Source of the DNA: Sphingopyxis terrae subsp. terrae NBRC 15098
GTDB lineage: Bacteria > Pseudomonadota > Alphaproteobacteria > Sphingomonadales > Sphingomonadaceae
Direction of reading: 5' to 3'
NCBI RefSeq assembly: GCF_001598815.1
Contig: NZ_BCZQ01000008.1
Location: 1-64,000, forward strand
DNA length: 64,000 bases
The notes beneath the pieces were generated by a model that searched no databases, was not told the DNA's origin, and saw only the letters and a program-made list of their open reading frames with translations. How positions within the stretch are numbered: position 1 is the first letter of the stretch; each line of letters begins with the position of its first letter. Below, in pieces: positions 57,798 to 64,000 of the stretch. The position numbers were made by a program, and so were the translations under genes.

Positions 57798-57900
57798 GCC
57801 TCACCCCGCGACCCGGCCCGTCTCCGCGCCCTACAGCCGTCGGCGAGCGCGAACAAGCGCCGTGCGCGTTACCTTTTCGCGCGTCGTGCGTTGGGCGGGC

Positions 57901-58731
57901 ATGACCAGCCCCTTTTCGCGCCCCGCCCTGATCTGCAACGACCGGAGCGGCAGCTATGACGAGAGCATCCACCGCCAATTGATCGACGCGTGCGCAGCCG
58001 CCGGCGCGTCCGTTGCGGAAAGCTTCATCCTGCCGAAGGACGATCTGCCCGACGCCGCCGCGCTGCGCGCAAGCGCCATCGATCTGCTGATCGTGTGGAC
58101 CGGCGACGGGACGATCAACGCCGCAGCGACCGGTTGCGAAGGCTGGCACGGCCCACTGTTGCCGCTGCCCGGTGGCACGCTGAACCTCCTGTCGAAACAT
58201 TTGCATGGCGACCATCCGGCCCCCGCCATTCTGGAGCGCGCGCTGGTGAGCGGCGGGCGGCGCGCCCCGGTCCCGACCATCCGGTCGGCGGCGCGCGAAG
58301 CGTTCATCACAGTCGTCGCGGGGCCGGCGACACGCTGGGCCGAGGTCCGCGAAACGATGCGCAGCCAGGGGCTGATCGAAGCGAGCCGCGAAGCGCCCGA
58401 TGCGCTCGAGGAAATGCTCAACGCCCCCGGGGTGCAGGTCGCGGGATCGGGCGCCGCCTATCCGGCGATCATCCTGACCCCGACCCGTGACGGCATTACC
58501 GCCGACGGCATAGTGGCGGACGCCACGGGCGATGTGCTGCGCCACGGGCTCGCATGGCTCGGCGGCGATTTTCGCGATGGTCCGCACGAGCGCGTCGCGA
58601 CCGCGGAAACAATCATTCTCGAAAGCGATCGCATCATCGCGCTCGAATATGACGGCGAACTGGCCGAAATCCCCTCGCCCGCCCGCTTTTCGATCGGGCA
58701 GAGCGCGCTCGACTTCATCGCGACCGCCTGA
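57901..58731 (+). CDS. Diacylglycerol kinase family protein
   Basis: A 276-residue protein with the DAGK catalytic loop VWTGDGTINAAATG (a GDGT variant of GGDGT) and LPLPGGTLNLLSKHLHG, which matches the second conserved glycine patch. Such enzymes phosphorylate diacylglycerol or related lipids with ATP. The C-terminal domain is beta-rich, as in YegS-type kinases. The start MTSPFSRPALICNDRSGSYD is chosen because it matches the family N-terminus; a long upstream frame is rejected. Its stop and the next gene's start overlap as TGATG. Confidence 0.84.
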   Translation: MTSPFSRPALICNDRSGSYDESIHRQLIDACAAAGASVAESFILPKDDLPDAAALRASAIDLLIVWTGDGTINAAATGCEGWHGPLLPLPGGTLNLLSKHLHGDHPAPAILERALVSGGRRAPVPTIRSAAREAFITVVAGPATRWAEVRETMRSQGLIEASREAPDALEEMLNAPGVQVAGSGAAYPAIILTPTRDGITADGIVADATGDVLRHGLAWLGGDFRDGPHERVATAETIILESDRIIALEYDGELAEIPSPARFSIGQSALDFIATA

Positions 58732-59576
58732 TGCGCCTGTTCCACATCAGCGACCTGCACTTCGGGCTCGAAGATCGCGACGCGCTCGCCTGGTTCCGCG
58801 AATGCGTTCGCCGCGAACAGCCCGACGCGGTGTTGATAACCGGCGATCTGACGATGCGGGCGCGGAGCCGCGAATTCGCCGCCGCGTGCGATTGGATCAT
58901 GGCGCTCGACCTGCCTGTGACGGTCGAAGTCGGCAACCACGACCTGCCTTATTTCAACCCGGTCGCGCGGTTCCTGCACCCTTATCGCCGGATTCGGCGG
59001 ATCGAGGCGCTGGTCGAACGCGAGCTCGACTTTCGCAATCTGGCCGTCGTTCCGCTGAAGACCACGGCGCGGGCGCAATGGCGGCTCGACTGGTCGAAAG
59101 GCTGGGTGACGCGCAAGGCGCTCGCCCGCACACTCGCGGCGATCGACGCCCTGCCGCGCGGGACGCAGGTGCTGGTGACGGCGCACCACCCGCTCGTCGA
59201 AGCGGGGACCAAGGGGCGCGCGCTGACCCGTGGCGGTGCGGCGGCGCTTGCCGCCCTCGCCGATCGCGGCGTCGCCGCCGTGCTGACCGGGCATGTCCAT
59301 GACGCCTTCGATCTGATCGCCGACACCCCCGCGGGGCCCATCCGCATGATCGGTGCCGGCACCCTGTCGCGCCGGATCCGGTCGACGCCGCCGAGCTTCA
59401 ACGAATTGCGTATTCGCGGCGGGGAGATTTCGGTCCGCGTCCGCAATCTGGCGCGGGTCCCGACGCCCGACATGCTGATCGACGCCATACCGCCCGACGC
59501 GCGGCCGCCACGCGAACCCGGCGAGCCCATTGCACCCGTCGGCGCGGTGCCGCCGACCGATCCGCCCGTCCATTGA
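58731..59576 (+). CDS. Calcineurin-like metallophosphoesterase
   Basis: A 281-residue phosphoesterase. Metal-binding motifs are in order: MRLFHISDLHFG (DxH), AVLITGDLTM (GD), VEVGNHDLP (GNHD), VTAHHPL (H) and VLTGHVHDAF (GHxH). All are present, so it should be active. No signal peptide is seen. It is coupled to the kinase before it, and the two are found together in many genomes, probably acting on phospholipid-related molecules. Confidence 0.88.
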   Translation: MRLFHISDLHFGLEDRDALAWFRECVRREQPDAVLITGDLTMRARSREFAAACDWIMALDLPVTVEVGNHDLPYFNPVARFLHPYRRIRRIEALVERELDFRNLAVVPLKTTARAQWRLDWSKGWVTRKALARTLAAIDALPRGTQVLVTAHHPLVEAGTKGRALTRGGAAALAALADRGVAAVLTGHVHDAFDLIADTPAGPIRMIGAGTLSRRIRSTPPSFNELRIRGGEISVRVRNLARVPTPDMLIDAIPPDARPPREPGEPIAPVGAVPPTDPPVH

Positions 59577-59629
59577 CGCATCGGGATTGACGCAGTGCCG
59601 CGTCCCGTTAGGTTGCACAAAAAAACGGG

Positions 59630-60730
59630 ATGAGGATCATGCTGACAAAAGGCGACGATTATCCGTTGCACCAGACCAGCGAGCCGATTGCGTTCGCCGG
59701 GACCGACCGCAACTTCTACGACCGCTATTTCTTCAACGGCTACAGCGCGGACGGCAGCGTCTTTTTCGCCGCCGCGATGGGGTTTTACCCCCAGCTCGGC
59801 ATCGTCGATGCCAGCTTTTGCGTGATCGCCGAGGGGGTGCAGCATAATCTGCGCGCCAGCCGTCGTTCGGGCGGCGAACGGCTCGACCTGTCGGTCGGCC
59901 CCATCGCCATCGCGATCGACGAACCGCTGCAAAAAGTGACGCTGCGGATCGCCGCCGGCGATGGACCGCTGGCCGCCGAACTGACGTTCACCGGACGGCA
60001 TTTTCCGATCGAGGAGCCGCGCTTCATCCGCCGCAACGGCACGCGTCTGTTCATGGACTATACGCGGATGACGCAGAACGGCCGCTGGTCGGGATGGCTT
60101 TCGGTTGACGGCGCGCGCACCGATCTTGGCGCGGGGTGGACGGGTACCCGCGACCGGAGCTGGGGGGTGCGGCCGGTCGGTGCCGCCGAACCGCAGCCGC
60201 CGCCGGAGGGCAATTTCAACCAGTTCTTCTGGCTCTGGACGCCCTGCAATTTCGACGCCGCATCGCTCTTCTTCCACAGCAATGACGATGGTGTCGGCGC
60301 GCCATGGAACCGGCGCGGCGTGATCAGCGGCGACGACGGGACCGAACGCCATTTCGATGCGCCCGGCTTTGCTATCGACTGGCAGAGCGGGACGCGCCGG
60401 ATCGCGCAAATGACCGCCGATCTCGGCGGCGGCCGCGCCCTGACCCTGACCCCGGCGGGTCCGGTGTTCGCCATGAGCGGGCTCGGCTACACGCATCCCG
60501 TCTGGGGCCACGGGCTCGATCATGGCGCCGAGCTTGCCGTCGCGCATGACCGGCTGACCGAGGCCGAGCGCGGCTGGGGCAATCCGCTGGCGATGCACAT
60601 CCAGGCTTTCGTGACTGCGGAACTGATCGATGGCGGACGGTCCCACCACGGCGTCGGGGTGCTCGAACAATTGTTCGTCGGACCGCACAGCCCGACCGGA
60701 TTGACCGGCCTGATGGATCCCGCTGCATGA
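59630..60730 (+). CDS. Uncharacterised protein, DUF7064/AttH-lipocalin-like
   Basis: A 366-residue protein without signal peptide. The sequence is rich in W, D and G, with motifs such as DRNFYDRYFFNGYS, WSGWLSVDG and TRDRSWGVRPVG; the last resembles the RDxSWG patch of AttH-like and DUF7064/7065 lipocalin-type proteins. Function is unknown. Either the ATG at 59630 or one three codons later could be the start. Its stop overlaps the start of the following kinase-like gene (ATGA), so both probably act in one process. Confidence 0.7.
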   Translation: MRIMLTKGDDYPLHQTSEPIAFAGTDRNFYDRYFFNGYSADGSVFFAAAMGFYPQLGIVDASFCVIAEGVQHNLRASRRSGGERLDLSVGPIAIAIDEPLQKVTLRIAAGDGPLAAELTFTGRHFPIEEPRFIRRNGTRLFMDYTRMTQNGRWSGWLSVDGARTDLGAGWTGTRDRSWGVRPVGAAEPQPPPEGNFNQFFWLWTPCNFDAASLFFHSNDDGVGAPWNRRGVISGDDGTERHFDAPGFAIDWQSGTRRIAQMTADLGGGRALTLTPAGPVFAMSGLGYTHPVWGHGLDHGAELAVAHDRLTEAERGWGNPLAMHIQAFVTAELIDGGRSHHGVGVLEQLFVGPHSPTGLTGLMDPAA

Positions 60731-61770
60731 GCTTTCCGACCGCGCCGCAGGCGATGACGGCCGACTGGATCGCCGACAAGCTGGGTCAGCCCAAGGGCGC
60801 GCTCAAAGGCTTTAGCGCTGCCGCCATCGGCACCGGGCAGATGTGCGACAGCTTCCGCCTCACACTCGATTGGGCGGACGGCACCGGGCTGCCCCCAACG
60901 ATCGTCGCAAAATGCCCGAGCCATGACGAGGCAAGCCGCAATATCGCGGCGCTCACCGCCACCTATGTCAAGGAGGTGAGCTGGTATCGCGAACTGGCAG
61001 CGGGCAGCGGCGTCGCGGCGCCGCACTGCTACCATGCCGATATTGCGGACAATGACGTCGACTTCATCCTGCTCCTCTCCGACCTCGCGCCGGCACGGCA
61101 GGGCGACCAGCTCGCCGGCCTCGGTCTTGCCGGGCTCGCGCCGTGCATCGACGCCGCGGCGGGGCTGCACGCGCTGTTATGGAACGACGCCCGCGCGGAC
61201 GCGCTGCCATGGCTGAACCGCGACACGAGCCAACTCGTCCGCGCGCTGTTTCCCGGACTCTTTGAGGGGTTTCGCGAGCGATACGCGGGTCGGCTCGACC
61301 GCGACGCGCTCGATCTCGGCGCCGGGATCGTCGATCGTCTCGACGCCTATCTGACGCGCACGCCGGCCGCGCGCACGATCGTTCACGGCGACTTGCGCAT
61401 CGACAATATCCTCTTCGCCCCCGATGGAGCGCGTTGCTGGCTGGTCGACTGGCAGACATTGGGCCGTGGCAGCGGCGCGACCGACATCGCCTATCTGGTG
61501 GGGACGAGCATCGCCGATCCCGCCGAACGCGCGGCCGCCGATCGCGCCGCCTTCGACGCCTGGATCTCTGCGCTGCGCGCGCGCGGCGTGGAACCCGACG
61601 AGGCGGGATTGTGGGACGATTATCGCGTCGGCGCGCTGAGCGGATATTTCATGGCGGTGTTCGCATCGATGAATGTCGAGCGCACCGAACGCGGCGACGA
61701 AATGTTCGCGGTGATGGCCGAGCGCCCCGCGCGGCAGGCGATCGCGCTCGGCAGCCTCGACCTTCTCTAG
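60727..61770 (+). CDS. APH-family phosphotransferase
   Basis: A 347-residue kinase-like protein of the aminoglycoside phosphotransferase/choline kinase fold. The catalytic loop is TIVHGDLRIDNILF (HGDxxxxN) and the metal motif WLVDWQTL has W-Q after the aspartate rather than the common DWE/DFD; the N-lobe contains TIVAKCPSHDE, which fits the ATP-binding lysine. Many such proteins phosphorylate alcohols or lipids and are not antibiotic resistance genes. It shares a four-base overlap with the preceding gene and interlocks stop codons (CTAG) with the convergent DJ-1/PfpI gene. Confidence 0.82.
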   Translation: MSFPTAPQAMTADWIADKLGQPKGALKGFSAAAIGTGQMCDSFRLTLDWADGTGLPPTIVAKCPSHDEASRNIAALTATYVKEVSWYRELAAGSGVAAPHCYHADIADNDVDFILLLSDLAPARQGDQLAGLGLAGLAPCIDAAAGLHALLWNDARADALPWLNRDTSQLVRALFPGLFEGFRERYAGRLDRDALDLGAGIVDRLDAYLTRTPAARTIVHGDLRIDNILFAPDGARCWLVDWQTLGRGSGATDIAYLVGTSIADPAERAAADRAAFDAWISALRARGVEPDEAGLWDDYRVGALSGYFMAVFASMNVERTERGDEMFAVMAERPARQAIALGSLDLL

Positions 61771-62327
61771 GTGGCGACGCGGCTGTCGACCACCGCTTCG
61801 ACGATCGCAGCACAAAAGGCGTCGAGGTCGTCGGGGCAGCGGCTCGTGATGATCCCGCGATCGACGACCACGGCTTCGTCGAGCAGCCTTGCACCGGCAT
61901 TGCCGATGTCGGTGCGGATCGACTTGTAACCGGTCATCCGACGACCTTCGGCCAGTCCGGCCTCTATCAGAAGCCATGGCGCATGGCAGATGGCGGCGAT
62001 CGGCTTACCCGCCTTGGCGAAGGCGCGGATCAGGTCGATCGCCGCGTCCTCTACGCGCAGCAGATCGGGATTGATCTGCCCGCCCGGGAGCACCAGCGCG
62101 TCATAATCTTCGACATCGACGTCCTTGATCAGACGATCGACCGCGACCTTGTTGCCCCAGTCGCTGCCATCCCAGCCGCGAATTTCGTCCGTCCGCAGCG
62201 ACGCGATGCTTACGTCGGCGCCCGCGTCCTCAAGCTGTTTCAACGGCACTTCGAGTTCGGACTGTTCGAAACCATCGGTCGCCATGATCAATATCTGGCG
62301 ACCGGTAAGCGATGCGGCGTTCGGCAT
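61767..62327 (-). CDS. DJ-1/PfpI family protein (YhbO-like)
   Basis: A 186-residue class I glutamine-amidotransferase-like protein. The nucleophile elbow is AAICHAPWLL with its cysteine, preceded by ALVLPGGQINPDLLR; the acidic partner lies in ATDGFEQSELEVP. Members act as stress proteins, glyoxalases or deglycases; the assignment within the family is uncertain. The ATG is preceded by AAGGAG at 6 bases. It is convergent with the kinase and followed upstream by the terminator of the autotransporter. Confidence 0.88.
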   Translation of the reverse strand: MPNAASLTGRQILIMATDGFEQSELEVPLKQLEDAGADVSIASLRTDEIRGWDGSDWGNKVAVDRLIKDVDVEDYDALVLPGGQINPDLLRVEDAAIDLIRAFAKAGKPIAAICHAPWLLIEAGLAEGRRMTGYKSIRTDIGNAGARLLDEAVVVDRGIITSRCPDDLDAFCAAIVEAVVDSRVAT

Positions 62328-62408
62328 GGGCTTTCTCCTTCGATGCTGTGCCAAGCCAACGCGCCGCCATCGCCCGATGTTGCAGTCGGCGCTTAGAAAG
62401 CACCACGC

Positions 62409-62437
62409 AAAAAGGGCGGCCCGTCGCCGGACCGCCC
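62409..62437 (-). terminator. Terminator of the autotransporter gene
   Basis: GGGCGG/CCGCCC with an inner CCG/CGG stem and TCGC loop, interrupted by one C-A mismatch, is followed on the minus strand by five T residues. It lies just downstream of the autotransporter stop. Confidence 0.8.
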
Positions 62438-62464
62438 CCTCTGCATCGCTGACGTGGGTGCGCG

Positions 62465-64000
62465 TCAAAAGTGGAAAGTCACCGAACCGCGATAGCTCTG
62501 GTTCGACACGTCCTTGCGACCGATCGTCGTGTCGGCGCCGATCGAGAGGTCGACATTGCCGGTCGACAGCGTCAGCCCGGCGCCGACTTCGGCCCAATCC
62601 TTGTCGGTACCCGCCAAACCGAAGATAGCATTGGGGCCTAGCCCGCCGACGAAATTCGCTCCGAAAGCCGCCGGCGCATCCTTGAATTCATGCACATAAT
62701 CGGCGTTTAGATAAGGCTGAATCCTGCTGCCGGCCTTACCCGACAGGGCGAGCCCGGCGCGCGCCTGCACGCTGTCCACGCTGTCGCGATCATAGACGAG
62801 CGCCGGAACACCGCCCGTTTCCTTATATTTGGAGAAGCCGATATGCGTGGCGCGTAGCGCCGCGCGCGGACCGACTTCCATCGAACCGGCATCGAACATC
62901 TTTGCCAGGCTGACCTCGCCCGACACGACAAGCGAACTGTCTTCGCCGGTCAGCGTATAAGGCGTGCCGACCAGATCGGCGATGCGCGTGGTCTTCGATC
63001 CGAAGGCACCGGCGCTCGCCTGCGCGGCAAGCTCGACACCGCCGGCGAAGCGGGTCTTGCCGTAGAGCGTACCCTGGACCAGCGTGCCCTTCGCCGACTG
63101 GCCGGCGACCGCGGTGTTACCCTTGACGTCGGTGTAACTGAGCGAGAAGCCGACCAGACTGCCGTCGCCGACCGCCTTTTCAACGCCGCCCGCAAGGTAG
63201 AAGCCGTCGAATTGATCGCGGCCGGCCGCCGGAACCGCCGTAGCCATCGCACGGCTGTCGCCGTCCAGATAACCGCCGGCAAGGAAGCCGCTCATGTCGT
63301 CGGGCAGCTTGCCCTGTTCGACCGTCATCGGCGCCGAATCGCTGCGCACCGCAGCGCTGTCGGCACCCGCCGCTGTCATGTTGAGCGCAGCAAGCTGCAT
63401 GGGTCGGCCGATATAGGCCAGCGTTCCACCCATGCTGGCTTCATCGAGCCGCTGGAGCCGGTCGCGGGTAAAGCGCGCCATATTGTCGACGGCGACGGTC
63501 GCAAGCGAACCGCGCAACGTTTCGGTCCGCGGCGCCCAGCTGTCGAGCGTCGCCTGGATCGTCGCTGCGCTTTGCATGTCGAGCGGGCCGTAAAGTCCCG
63601 AAAGAGCTGCCGCACCGCGCGAATTGTCGAGCAGTTGCGCATAAGCCTGCTGAACGGGCGACGCGCCGCTGACCACATCTTCGTAGAGACCGGCGTCGAT
63701 CGCCACCGTGACCGACGCGGGACCGTAAGTCAGCGTGGGCGTCAGGATTGCGGAAATATTGGCGACATTATCGAATGTCCCTGTAATTCCGCCTTCCGCG
63801 GTCAGGAAGACATATTCCATCGCCCGCCTTGACCGAATAGCCGCTGGCCGGCGAGAAAACCACCGAACCGCCAAGGTCGGCCGTGCCGAGCGACGTGCCG
63901 TTCGCGACAACCGACAGCAGATCGGACGTGCCGTCACCCAGATTGACGAACAACTGACTGCCCGATGCAAGCACCAGATTGCCCCCGACGGTCAGCGTCC
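62465..64000 (-). pseudogene. Autotransporter, 5' partial and frameshifted
   Basis: The C-terminal part of a type V secreted protein. The last 280 or so residues form an autotransporter beta-barrel that ends GSVTFHF with the terminal phenylalanine needed for outer-membrane insertion. Before it lies part of the passenger with glycine-rich beta-helix-like sequence (SGSQLFVNLGDGTSDLLSVV). The reading frame changes near 63817: one frame ends SGYSVKAGDG and the next continues EYVFLTAEGGITGTFDNV. Removing one G from GATGGAATAT rejoins them as KAGDEYVFL. The gene runs off the right edge, so the start is not seen. A real mutation or a sequencing error could explain the break. Confidence 0.82.

Noticed and set aside
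60727-61770. APH-family gene as an aminoglycoside resistance gene
   Set aside because: The HGDxxxxN loop is shared by many small-molecule kinases, and the gene is coupled to an uncharacterised metabolic-type gene rather than to resistance or mobile elements.

Overview
The window is GC-rich, densely coded, and looks like a chromosomal segment of an alphaproteobacterium of the order Sphingomonadales; a Sphingopyxis- or Sphingomonas-like genome is the best guess. The reasons are the sphingomonad-style TonB-dependent receptors that start at GTG, the alphaproteobacterial RpoH promoter in front of clpB, the remains of the alphaproteobacterial sdhB-zapE-mdh-suc-lpd cluster, and many 4-bp start/stop overlaps (GTGA and ATGA). 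I saw no rRNA, tRNA, CRISPR array, prophage or transposase. The organism itself cannot be proven from this sequence alone.

Layout. 1-6.9 kb: a bacterial alpha-2-macroglobulin (cut by the left edge) with its usual partner, penicillin-binding protein 1C. 7-10.3 kb: an amino-acid permease, a Bcr/CflA-type drug exporter and a small conserved protein. 10.3-18.2 kb: an M16 zinc peptidase, a penicillin-acylase family hydrolase and the ClpB disaggregase. 18.2-31.3 kb: two related TonB-dependent receptor loci. The first receptor is followed by three enzymes joined by GTGA overlaps: a TPR-sulfotransferase, an Asp/Asn beta-hydroxylase-like protein and a TPR-2OG-Fe(II) oxygenase. The second receptor gene is broken by a frameshift. 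A small secreted two-cysteine protein follows each locus. This is the most system-like part of the window.

31.4-38 kb: an M23 lipoprotein endopeptidase, a DUF2093 protein, xseA and purD (head to head with overlapping start codons), a membrane-anchored helix-hairpin-helix protein, an alpha/beta hydrolase and a TRIC/YicG-type channel. 38-50.4 kb: TCA-cycle genes on the minus strand, read as sdhB, thioesterase, zapE, [two plus-strand genes], mdh, sucD, [GIY-YIG gene], sucA, sucB, lpdA. sucC is missing from its usual place between mdh and sucD. Four exact copies of a 27-bp palindromic repeat lie here as two inverted pairs: one brackets the GIY-YIG gene, the other fills the mdh-sucD gap.

50.5-59.6 kb: a cell-surface cluster with a HAD phosphatase, a CDP-glycerol glycerophosphotransferase-like protein, a polysaccharide flippase, two tandem family-2 glycosyltransferases, a MobA-like nucleotidyltransferase, an esterase, a diacylglycerol-kinase family protein and a metallophosphoesterase. 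It probably makes or decorates a surface glycan or lipid. 59.6-64 kb: an uncharacterised two-gene unit (lipocalin-like protein plus APH-type kinase), a DJ-1/PfpI protein, and an autotransporter gene that is frameshifted and runs off the right edge.
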